12,531 nt of DNA, taken from NCBI GenBank assembly GCA_900755995.1, contig CAAEIM010000220.1:1-12531 (forward strand). Direction: 5' to 3'. This stretch comes from Clostridia bacterium. GTDB taxonomy: Bacteria > Bacillota > Clostridia > Oscillospirales > Acutalibacteraceae. Numbering within the stretch: position 1 is the stretch's first letter; the number at the start of each line of letters is the position of its first letter. Both the position numbers and the translations under genes were made by a program. Positions 6,526 to 12,531 of this stretch are shown here, piece after piece. The notes beneath the pieces were generated by a model. That model was given only the letters and a program-made list of their open reading frames with translations. It was not told the origin of the DNA and searched no databases.

Positions 6526-6845
6526 CACTTTTCCTCCGACAGTTTTATGATTGCGTCATAGATTTTTCTTTGCATATCAATTACTTCTGCAAAATTATAC
6601 GAACAAAAAACACCGCTGTTTATCTTCCTTGTTATCTGATTCAGGTTATTGCCAATCCTTTTCAGTTCAACAAGTAACGGTTGCAAATCAACTACTTTAA
6701 TTTCGGTTTGCAATGAAGATTTCAAAATATATTCAGTCAATGTCAGTTTAGCTTTCTTTGATTTTTTATAGATTGCTGATTTTTCGGAATCAGTTAATCT
6801 GATACTCAATGTTTGATTTCGTTTACGATTTTCTATTTTATGCAC
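6525..6845 (-). CDS. mobC: MobC-like relaxosome accessory protein
   Basis: This small DNA-binding protein assists the relaxase at oriT. Residues 8-45 look like a ribbon-helix-helix domain (R-K-R-N-Q-T-L-S-I-R-L-T-D-S-E-K). The later L-K-R-I-G-N-N-L-N-Q-I-T-R-K-I-N (about 61-76) is the hallmark of the MobC family. The stop overlaps the relaxase start by one base. The start is odd: no ATG exists in the frame. The only usual candidate, GTG 6845, sits inside the ribosome site itself (GGAGGTG), with no spacing. Initiation at ATA 6836, eight bases after GGAGG, would have normal spacing but a very rare codon. The coordinates use GTG by convention. It lies directly after the oriT-like hairpins. Confidence 0.85.
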   Translation of the reverse strand: MHKIENRKRNQTLSIRLTDSEKSAIYKKSKKAKLTLTEYILKSSLQTEIKVVDLQPLLVELKRIGNNLNQITRKINSGVFCSYNFAEVIDMQRKIYDAIIKLSEEK

Positions 6846-6849
6846 CTCC

Positions 6850-6940
6850 GTGTTAAAGTGGGTCCGGGCTTCGCTCGGTTTTTACGTGTTCGGCGGACAG
6901 CCGGGCGCTCTGCTTGCCCCGGACAAGTCCGGGAAATGTA
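6850..6940. other. Candidate origin of transfer (oriT), GC-rich hairpin cluster
   Basis: About 90 bases immediately upstream of mobC are strikingly GC-rich compared with everything around. They contain CCCGGAC-AA-GTCCGGG (6918-6933, perfect 7-bp arms), CGGC/GCCG around GGACA (6891-6903), and CCGGGC-TTC-GCTCGG followed by five T (6864-6883). GTCCGGG also recurs directly at 6862 and 6927. Hairpins next to mobC/relaxase genes are the usual position and form of oriT. I could not identify a nick site. No protein gene is supported between 6846 and 7111. Confidence 0.5.
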
Positions 6941-7085
6941 GCCCAAGCCTCTGCTTCTAAAAATAAATTTTCAATTCTGCCGTAAATTCGCCTAATTTTC
7001 GATTTTTGCTTATAGTCGGGTACTTTCTCGCCCTCTGCAAAATTATCGCACAAATCGGCAACAACGGCGAAACAACTGCCTTGCG

Positions 7086-7112
7086 ACGATAAAAACGATA
7101 GAAACGATAAAT
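7086..7112. repeat. Three tandem 9-bp repeats at the repA 3' end
   Basis: ACGATAAAA, ACGATAGAA and ACGATAAAT follow one another without gaps, touching the repA stop codon. They could be a small iteron-like array for a relaxosome or replication protein, or a chance AT-rich slippage product. Confidence 0.5.
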
Positions 7113-8149
7113 CAGAGAGCGGTATTTTCATCGTACTTAACGTCACCATCGTCACCAACAGGCATATATCGGATTTTCAGTCCTCGCACATTCTTATCTC
7201 TGAATGATTCAAAATAAACTCCGTTTTCTTCTAACTCGTAACTCCACTTATTCATCATTCTTTTAAGAAGTCGTGCTGTCAGATTCTTACCGGTGCGTGA
7301 GTTGTATTTCTCAACAAACTCTGCGTTACTTCCGTTGAAATATTTTTCTGCTTTCATCATTTCAATAAGCAGATTCATTTCGTTAGGCATAAGCATATCA
7401 GGATTTTCCGAGCTGTCTGAAATCAGATTCCAAACGCAATCATCTTTATTGAAATTAATTTCAAACTCACGATATTCAATATCTCTTCCTGTGCAAATTA
7501 ATGTTGCACTGTTCTGACTTCGCTTGCTCCTGTCAAGAGTAAATATTGTATCTGCACCGCCTGCAATACCGTTTGTTCCTGACAACTTATTAAGCGGATC
7601 CTTGTCGTCCTGCTTACGCATATGGTGTACAAGCAGAATTGCTATTTGTAATTCATCAGCTATCTTCTTAATAGTTTCAATCTCCTTGTAGTCACTTGCA
7701 TAGCTTGTGTCTTTTGTATTCTGTCTGACCTTTTGCAAGGTATCAATAACAATCAGGACAGTATCGCTGTGCTCATTTACAAAATTTCTTATCTGCTCTT
7801 CAAGTCCGTCAAAAAATGAACAGCAGTCAGTGACAAAGTAAACATCGCTCGTGACCTCATCGGTGATAGTCAATAGCCTGTCCTGTATTCTGTTATCATT
7901 ATCTTCAAGGCACAAATACAAGGTTGTCCCTTTAGTTGTTTTGAAATTCCAGATGTTTTTTCCCTTTGCAATCTTCACACACCAATCAAGCATAAGCCAG
8001 GATTTGCCGATTTTCGGAGCGCCTGCAATAATCGCAAGTCCCTGCGGCAGAATCCCTTGTATGACAAACTTTGTTCTCGGAAGATTCATATCCATTAATG
8101 TTTCACCGTCTATGGCATTGAATTTCTTTTTAGTTTCCGTTTCACACAT
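7112..8149 (-). CDS. RepA-like hexameric AAA+/RecA-type helicase
   Basis: An ATPase of the AAA_25/RSF1010-RepA type, which would unwind DNA during replication of the excised element. The Walker A motif is G43-A-P-K-I-G-K-S50, Walker B is V-L-I-V-I-D136, and a sensor-like L-L-V-H-H176 segment and G-T-N-G-I-A-G-G-A-D (191-200) follow, in the order seen in this family. Residues about 250-330 look like a winged-helix tail. The length is 345 residues from ATG 8149, chosen because GAGGGTGA stands at good distance. A TTG at 8179 with GGAGG ten bases upstream would add ten basic residues and cannot be excluded. It heads the leftward series of mobilization genes and is divergent from the DUF6076-type gene. 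Confidence 0.88.
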   Translation of the reverse strand: MCETETKKKFNAIDGETLMDMNLPRTKFVIQGILPQGLAIIAGAPKIGKSWLMLDWCVKIAKGKNIWNFKTTKGTTLYLCLEDNDNRIQDRLLTITDEVTSDVYFVTDCCSFFDGLEEQIRNFVNEHSDTVLIVIDTLQKVRQNTKDTSYASDYKEIETIKKIADELQIAILLVHHMRKQDDKDPLNKLSGTNGIAGGADTIFTLDRSKRSQNSATLICTGRDIEYREFEINFNKDDCVWNLISDSSENPDMLMPNEMNLLIEMMKAEKYFNGSNAEFVEKYNSRTGKNLTARLLKRMMNKWSYELEENGVYFESFRDKNVRGLKIRYMPVGDDGDVKYDENTAL

Positions 8150-8206
8150 TTTTATCACCCTCTTTCGTTTAGAATTCAATTATTACTTACCTCCTTCCGC
8201 TTGTAT

Positions 8207-8215
8207 TGTGGATAA
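8207..8215 (-). promoter_or_regulatory. Perfect DnaA-box sequence upstream of repA
   Basis: On the minus strand TTATCCACA matches the DnaA-box consensus exactly, 58 bases upstream of the repA ATG. Beside a helicase gene this suggests a replication origin used by the excised circle. A single 9-mer can occur by chance. Confidence 0.4.
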
Positions 8216-8222
8216 AATTGTG

Positions 8223-8269
8223 TTAGACTTATATTTGTCATCGACAATATATTTTTATTCACTGACAAT
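8223..8269 (+). promoter_or_regulatory. Divergent control region between repA and the DUF6076-type gene
   Basis: A weak plus-strand promoter can be drawn as TTAGAC (8223-8228), 19 bases, TATATT (8248-8253). Between these lies TTGTC-ATC-GACAA (8235-8247), a short operator-like inverted repeat. GACAAT recurs 21 bp further on (8264-8269). The spacing suggests a repressor or element-encoded factor controlling the rightward pair. I could not place a convincing leftward repA promoter. Confidence 0.35.
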
Positions 8270-8284
8270 TTACAAGAGAGATTT

Positions 8285-9601
8285 ATGTTTGAAAAGATAC
8301 TTTACTGCATTGGCAATAAGTCAATAGAAATAAACGGAGAAGATTTTTCTCTCGGCGAACTTACCACCGAGGTACTCAATCTTCCCCGTAACGATTATTT
8401 GGAAATGAAAACTATTCTTGACTCTGCAATCAAGAAAACTTATAAATATGAAACCTCGCACGATTTAAAAGACTGGTTTGAAGCTAATGAAGATTTTATA
8501 CTGCTTGATAATATGATGAGCGAACACAAAATTTTTTCTTTGCTTAAAGAGGATAATAATATTCTTGAAGAAGCAAGGCAGTTTACTTCACAGCTTTCTG
8601 TTTTTGACAATGAGGATTGCGAGCTGTCGCACAGAGATTTGGAAATCCTATCGCAGATTGAGGAGTACAATGAATATCTTGAACATCCCGAGAACTTCGG
8701 AAATTGCGATACAGTATATCTTGACGATGAGGAAAGCGGATTAAGCTTTCCTATTGACATTCCAAAGACTGATATTCCGCCTGCACCGCCGTCAAAGACA
8801 AGAGCTTTACTTATCTATCCCGGCAATATCAAACAAAAATGGGAGTATTACAAGAATTTCTGTTCTATGTACGAGAGAATATTATCCGATATACAATCAT
8901 TCAACAATACCATATATAACTTTATCGACTTCTATTTATCCAAACTTCAAAAACTCAATTCAAATAATTATGCATCTGCTTTGCATAACTTTTTGATTCA
9001 TCCTAATGCAATCAAGCTGATTGCAAATCCTATTACCCAAACAGGCTTATTTACTAATGCCGATTCAGTTACACTCAGATATATTCCCAGAGAAACATTA
9101 AATGGTTCAGGCGAGTTTAAAATTTATGAATACTACGAAGTACAATCACTTCAGACTCTACTGAAAACAGATTTTTACAAAGCGTTAGAGACAGGATATA
9201 TAATTCGCAGGTGTGAGTATTGCGGAAGGTTTTTCCTGCTTAAGAAAGCATACCACACTAAATACTGCGACAAACCTGCTCCCGATAATCCGAAGTACAC
9301 CTGCGCTCAGCTTGGCTATCACTGCAAAGGAGTTAAAGAAACCGTTGCAGACAATCCGAAAGCTCAATCGCTTAACCGTTGTTACAAGCGTATTGACAAG
9401 GATTTATCCAGACGCATTATTACAGCAGAAGAAAGAGAAATCCTTTATGCAAAAGCAAAGGATTTATATCATCACGCTAAAATCACGCCGGGAATTTTAA
9501 ATGAAGAATTTGAAAAATCTCTTGAATCTAAAAATCTTTATCCTCTCTGCAATGTAATACGAAGAACAAAGCCAAGAGGCAGACCGAAAACTAAAAGGTG
9601 A
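8285..9601 (+). CDS. DUF6076-type zinc-binding protein with C-terminal AT-hook
   Basis: A 438-residue protein of unknown function, which I match to the DUF6076 family from its cysteine region. The N-terminal 150 residues are acidic and helical, followed by a proline-rich linker (160-170) and a helical middle. A metal-binding cluster follows: C310-x2-C313, H324, C328, C340 and C347, with C-G-R-F-F and Y-C-D as in CGNR-like zinc fingers. The protein ends T-K-P-R-G-R-P-K-T-K-R, where P430-R-G-R-P434 with basic flanks is the core of an AT-hook, a minor-groove DNA-binding motif. It probably acts on DNA, perhaps as a regulator or replication accessory. The weak AGAGAG precedes ATG 8285. The sigma-like gene follows after four bases, so the two are probably made together. 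Confidence 0.75.
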   Translation: MFEKILYCIGNKSIEINGEDFSLGELTTEVLNLPRNDYLEMKTILDSAIKKTYKYETSHDLKDWFEANEDFILLDNMMSEHKIFSLLKEDNNILEEARQFTSQLSVFDNEDCELSHRDLEILSQIEEYNEYLEHPENFGNCDTVYLDDEESGLSFPIDIPKTDIPPAPPSKTRALLIYPGNIKQKWEYYKNFCSMYERILSDIQSFNNTIYNFIDFYLSKLQKLNSNNYASALHNFLIHPNAIKLIANPITQTGLFTNADSVTLRYIPRETLNGSGEFKIYEYYEVQSLQTLLKTDFYKALETGYIIRRCEYCGRFFLLKKAYHTKYCDKPAPDNPKYTCAQLGYHCKGVKETVADNPKAQSLNRCYKRIDKDLSRRIITAEEREILYAKAKDLYHHAKITPGILNEEFEKSLESKNLYPLCNVIRRTKPRGRPKTKR

Positions 9602-9605
9602 GCAT

Positions 9606-10391
9606 ATGACTAACGAAGAAATGATTCAGAAATATTACGACGGCGATGAAGGTATGCTTGAAAAGCTGTACAATGAAAACATCGGTTTTATACACAGCAT
9701 TGCAAAAGAATCTGCCGTTGCGTTTAATTGTTTCCATAAAAAAGAAAACAGACCACAGGAGCTTACGGTCTATACTAAGGAAATATTGAGTGAATTAGAT
9801 AGTGAAGGAACTCTTGCGTTCTTTGATTGTATTCAATCGAGGAAATATGATGTCACCAAAGCTAAGCTGACTACATATCTCTATCCGCATATCAAAGGAG
9901 CGATGTACCGTTGGCTTGAGAAGAATGTGGGTGCAGTATCACTTTCAAAGCACGATATGAATACCATCCGCAAAGTTCAGAAAATGTATTATGAAGATTA
10001 CAAGGAAGTCGCTGAAATTGCAGATGAATTGAAGTTATCAGAAACTACTGTTGAGAAATATATCAACTACAACACGCACAGCCTGTCTGTGGAGGACATT
10101 ACACCTGATAATTCTGATGGTATTATTGAGTCCCTTTTGTCACAAGAAACATCAATTTCTACGGACAAGCTTGTTCAGCAAAAGCTCTGCCTTGAGTTAT
10201 TAGAAAAGCAGTTTAATAAGCTTCCTGAAAAAGATAAATATATCATCGGTCATTCAATGGGTGTGTTCGGCTACGAAAAGAAAACACTTGACGAAATTGC
10301 ACTTGTTGAAATGATGACCATAGACGGAGTAATCAAGGCAAGAAAATCTATCATTAAGAAGTTAATAAAAACAGGTCGTTACAACGATTAA
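9606..10391 (+). CDS. Sigma-70-family-like RNA polymerase sigma factor of the element
   Basis: A 261-residue protein arranged like a sigma factor. A region 2-like segment (about 20-110) contains Y-D-V-T-K-A-K-L-T-T-Y-L-Y-P-H-I-K-G-A-M (81-100), corresponding to the F-D-x-x-K-G-x-x-F-x-x-Y-A signature. A region 3-like helix-turn-helix follows (about 134-155, E-I-A-D-E-L-K-L-S-E-T-T-V-E-K-Y). Last comes a region 4-like segment (200-252) with L-P-E-K-D-K-Y-I-I and L-D-E-I-A. The signature residues are diverged, so promoter specificity cannot be read. The start ATG 9606 has AAGGTG six bases upstream, with the previous stop codon inside it. It likely directs polymerase to element promoters, for example before repA or the recombinase; that is inference. 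Confidence 0.8.
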   Translation: MTNEEMIQKYYDGDEGMLEKLYNENIGFIHSIAKESAVAFNCFHKKENRPQELTVYTKEILSELDSEGTLAFFDCIQSRKYDVTKAKLTTYLYPHIKGAMYRWLEKNVGAVSLSKHDMNTIRKVQKMYYEDYKEVAEIADELKLSETTVEKYINYNTHSLSVEDITPDNSDGIIESLLSQETSISTDKLVQQKLCLELLEKQFNKLPEKDKYIIGHSMGVFGYEKKTLDEIALVEMMTIDGVIKARKSIIKKLIKTGRYND

Positions 10392-10402
10392 CGGGAGAAC
10401 AC

Positions 10403-11680
10403 TCAATTAAACAGTAATATTCTTACAGAAAATTCAGTATCAGTGTGGGTTACTTTTATTTCTCCGTTGTATTTTTCCACTATAGATTTTATGCTTTTTA
10501 ATCCGATGCCGTGGCTTGCCGTATCATCTTTCTTTGTAGTTTTGTAGGTGTTGCCCTCAAACTTCAACTCACCGTAATAGCTGTTTGAAACGACTATTAA
10601 AATCGTTCCTTTGTCATATGTTGCTCGGAATCGTATATATTTCTTATCTGCTTTTGAGGATGCTTCAATTGCGTTGTCAAGGAGATTTCCGAGTATAGCA
10701 ACTAAATCACTGGATTTTAAGCTCAAATTATACGGTATTGTTATTTCAGAATCAAGGAAAATCCCCATTTCTTCCGCTCTCGTAAACTTATAATTTACTA
10801 TGCTATCAACAGATAAAATCCCCGTATTACAGTAGGTTTTAGCTGGTTCTAAAATGCCGGAAACCGAGGACATGTATTCCAACGCTTTATTGTTTTCATT
10901 GTTTCTAATAAGCTCGCTTAAAGCTATTGTGTAATTTTTCAAATCGTGACGAAGCTGTTTTGCTTCCTGCGAATTTTTCTGAATAAGCTCTGCCTGCTTA
11001 TGATAATATTCGGTTTCTTGTTTTGCAATTTCTGTTTCTATATTTTTATTAAATAACTTTGAAATTGAGTCATAAAGATATATTACCAAAAAGTTAAGGG
11101 AAACAACGCAAATCAACGAAAGAGCATAAATTATATCGCCTATATTTTTCTGCATGATCAATATTGTTTCAAAAAGCACAGAGATAAACGGTATAAGAAT
11201 AGCAATTGCAAAAAAAATTCTTGACACAGGAGTATCATTGTTCAAATTTTTAAATTTTCCAATAACTTTAATGACAACAAATTCCAATAAGGCAACTATA
11301 ACAAGACAAAAGCTGTTTCCATAGTAGGTACTTTCAAAAATATCCACTCCGCTCAAACCAATAATGACCGCCACTATAGTTTCACAGACATTAAAAACAG
11401 AGAAGAATAATAATGTAATTATTATTTTCTTGGATAACTTAGATTTATAGCATAATGTGACTATAAAAACTACAATAATTGAGCTTATGATATTTAAAGC
11501 AACAGATGAAAATAAAGTGTACACGAGAGAAGTTACAGTGTAATAAAAAGCATATGCAAATATGAACGCTTTTTTACTTATCATATTGTTTTTAAAAAAC
11601 AGATTCATAAACAAATATAATAAATATGTATTAAAAGCATTTGTAAATAAATATACAAAGTTATATAAAGTAAAAGTCAT
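10403..11680 (-). CDS. AgrC-like GHKL sensor histidine kinase (second system)
   Basis: This is the second membrane peptide-sensor kinase of the window, 425 residues. Six or seven hydrophobic segments cover about 5-205, followed by a coiled linker and L-R-H245-D-L-K-N (H-box), N332-L-L-D-N336-A-I-E-A (N-box) and S-H-G-I-G-L (389-394) with K-Y-N-G-E (G-box). It starts 6 bases after the regulator stop, with GGGGAG nine bases upstream of ATG 11680. It differs clearly in sequence from the left kinase, so the pair is not a recent duplication. Its stop is 11 bases from the stop of the convergent sigma gene, so the last codons touch the presumed right end of the mobile element. No agrB or agrD follows it. 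Confidence 0.92.
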   Translation of the reverse strand: MTFTLYNFVYLFTNAFNTYLLYLFMNLFFKNNMISKKAFIFAYAFYYTVTSLVYTLFSSVALNIISSIIVVFIVTLCYKSKLSKKIIITLLFFSVFNVCETIVAVIIGLSGVDIFESTYYGNSFCLVIVALLEFVVIKVIGKFKNLNNDTPVSRIFFAIAILIPFISVLFETILIMQKNIGDIIYALSLICVVSLNFLVIYLYDSISKLFNKNIETEIAKQETEYYHKQAELIQKNSQEAKQLRHDLKNYTIALSELIRNNENNKALEYMSSVSGILEPAKTYCNTGILSVDSIVNYKFTRAEEMGIFLDSEITIPYNLSLKSSDLVAILGNLLDNAIEASSKADKKYIRFRATYDKGTILIVVSNSYYGELKFEGNTYKTTKKDDTASHGIGLKSIKSIVEKYNGEIKVTHTDTEFSVRILLFN

Positions 11681-11686
11681 TGCAGA

Positions 11687-12400
11687 TCACTCCCCTTCAA
11701 ATTCAACGAACATTGAACGCACGGCTTTTCTGCGCGATTGACTTACAGGAATATTCTTATTGTCAGACATAGTAAGCTGTTCATATTGATATTTACGGAT
11801 GTGTTTAAAATTTACGAGGAAAGATTTATGAACAAATAAAAATTTTTTGTTTTTCACTTCGCTGTAAATATCATCTAAAGAGCCGTAAAATTCATATTCC
11901 TTATTCATAGCAACAATATAAATCTTTCTTCCGATGCTATAAAAATACAAAATTTCCGAGAACGGTACTTTATAATAATTGCGCCCGACTTTAAAACTAA
12001 ACAGTTTAGTATCAATTTTGTTAAGTTGAAGAAATTTGTCAATTACATTCTCTATTTTTGCATCGGATAAGGGTTTAACAAGAAAATTTATCGGGCGCAT
12101 TTCAAACAATTCCATAGCGTATTCCTGCTTTGATGATATATATGCGATTTGTATGGTTTCATTTTCAAGAGATTCTCTGATATATTCTCCTACGGCAACT
12201 CCGTCCATTTTGGGCAGTTCAATATCAAGAAACAGCAAATCGTAATCGGTGTGTTTCATTTCACTGCAAAGTTCTTCACCTGAAGAAAAACAATCAATCT
12301 CAAATATGACAGACTTTAGTTTTGATAGACTTTTCAATTTATTATTCAGAGTTGAACATATAACTTTTTCGTCATCACATACAGCAATTTTAAAATTCAT
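11687..12400 (-). CDS. AgrA-like LytTR response regulator (second system)
   Basis: A 237-residue regulator with a receiver domain (D9-D10, phosphoacceptor D59 in F-L-D-I-E-L-P-K-M-D-G, S88, K108) and a LytTR DNA-binding domain (about 137-235). The latter has the canonical F-V-H-K-S-F-L-V-N-F-K-H-I and a downstream I-P-V-S-Q-S-R-R. It is a textbook AgrA/LytR-type protein, more canonical than the left regulator. ATG 12400 has AGGTGA six bases upstream. It is the first gene of the regulator-kinase pair and is preceded by an extended -10 and by two identical 14-bp repeats spaced like LytTR sites, suggesting autoregulation. Confidence 0.94.
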   Translation of the reverse strand: MNFKIAVCDDEKVICSTLNNKLKSLSKLKSVIFEIDCFSSGEELCSEMKHTDYDLLFLDIELPKMDGVAVGEYIRESLENETIQIAYISSKQEYAMELFEMRPINFLVKPLSDAKIENVIDKFLQLNKIDTKLFSFKVGRNYYKVPFSEILYFYSIGRKIYIVAMNKEYEFYGSLDDIYSEVKNKKFLFVHKSFLVNFKHIRKYQYEQLTMSDNKNIPVSQSRRKAVRSMFVEFEGE

Positions 12401-12421
12401 AAATTCACCTACTTTTGAGTT

Positions 12422-12430
12422 ATTTTAACA
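12422..12430 (-). promoter_or_regulatory. Extended -10 of the right LytTR regulator
   Basis: On the minus strand TG-T-TAAAAT forms an extended -10, 21 bases upstream of the ATG. The hexamer 17 bases further up (TTCCTT) is a weak -35. An activator-dependent promoter is therefore plausible, with the repeats at 12474-12509 as its site. Confidence 0.5.
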
Positions 12431-12473
12431 TATCTAAGACTAAAAAGGAATATTAATACCGTGAAACTTTAAA

Positions 12474-12509
12474 TTTTTACAAAAACATAGGTAATTTTTT
12501 ACAAAAACA
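12474..12509 (+). promoter_or_regulatory. Tandem LytTR-type operator upstream of the right regulator
   Basis: TTTTTACAAAAACA occurs twice without mismatch (12474-12487 and 12496-12509), 22 bp apart, i.e. two helical turns on the same face. Ignoring the first T, TTTTACAAAAACA matches TTTTACCAGAACA before agrB at 11 of 13 positions. Here the motif is on the plus strand, so it points away from the regulator and could also serve a divergent promoter beyond the right edge. Confidence 0.6.
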
Positions 12510-12531
12510 GTTTTGATTATAGGTTTTATGA

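Larger units (their letters stand above)
3050..10402. mobile_element. Integrative and mobilizable element with serine recombinase (boundaries approximate)
   Basis: The block carries a large serine recombinase at its left end, a TnpW-like small protein, relaxase with nested MobB-like gene, MobC, an oriT-like region, a RepA-like helicase, and a divergent DUF6076-type/sigma pair. There is no type IV secretion gene, so it can be mobilized but not self-transfer. Its base composition is less AT-rich than the agr-type genes on both sides. The exact ends are not provable. The left end should lie just beyond the recombinase stop (3076). The right end should lie near the 11-base gap between the sigma and kinase stops, unless the right-hand regulator/kinase pair is cargo. 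No convincing long direct repeat joins the two ends, which is normal for this recombinase class. Confidence 0.75.

Noticed and set aside
6853..7158. A 101-codon minus-strand frame between repA and mobC
   Set aside because: It starts at TTG inside repA without a ribosome site, runs through the 9-bp repeats and the GC-rich hairpins, and has no recognisable domain. It is better explained as open by chance across an oriT-like region, though part of it reads protein-like.
7851..8327. A 158-codon plus-strand frame opposite the repA N-terminus
   Set aside because: Antisense shadow of the Walker A region, and it runs into the start of the DUF6076-type gene in another frame.
3014..10402. Long direct repeats as attL/attR
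   Set aside because: Comparing the two presumed junctions by eye gave no direct repeat longer than a few bases. Serine recombinases of this type often leave only a dinucleotide.

Overview
The window looks like a low-GC clostridial chromosome, most likely a gut Oscillospiraceae/Ruminococcus-type or Lachnospiraceae organism. This rests on the gene families: AgrB peptide protease, LytTR regulators paired with GHKL kinases, a large serine recombinase of the TnpX/TndX kind, a DUF6076-type protein and a clostridial-style mobilization set. The species assignment is inference. The window has three blocks: agr-type signalling genes at the left (1-2585), an integrative and mobilizable element (IME) in the middle (about 3050-10400), and a second agr-type regulator/kinase pair at the right (10403-12400). 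Both flanks are visibly more AT-rich than the centre.

Left block, all on the minus strand: LytTR response regulator, then GHKL sensor kinase (8-base overlap), then AgrB, which is cut by the left edge. A tandem 21-bp-spaced operator of LytTR type sits between the kinase stop and agrB, next to an extended -10. No agrD is visible; it would be expected beyond the left edge. Between this block and the element (2586-3075) no protein gene is supported. That stretch holds the regulator's promoter and, on the plus strand, a strong extended -10 promoter, two strong hairpins and a textbook terminator, which together outline an undescribed RNA of about 240 nt.

Central block: a leftward series reads RepA-like hexameric helicase, a GC-rich oriT-like region, MobC, relaxase (with an out-of-frame membrane-anchored MobB-like gene nested inside it), a TnpW-like small protein and the serine recombinase. 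Diverging from it to the right are a DUF6076-type zinc-binding protein with a C-terminal AT-hook and, 4 bases later, a sigma-70-like factor. The element therefore encodes integration/excision, strand nicking for transfer, a replication helicase and its own candidate transcription factor, but no mating-pair machinery. It would have to use another element's conjugation apparatus.

Right block: a second LytTR regulator and GHKL kinase on the minus strand, with the kinase converging on the sigma gene with only 11 bases between the stops. Upstream of the regulator are two identical 14-bp direct repeats spaced 22 bp apart. Their motif matches the operator in front of agrB about 12 kb away. The two flanks therefore appear to belong to one agr-type regulatory region interrupted by the IME, or to two cross-talking paralogous systems.

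The most unusual items are the nested mobB-like gene, the shared LytTR operators on both sides of the element, the candidate small RNA, and the DUF6076/AT-hook plus sigma factor pair.
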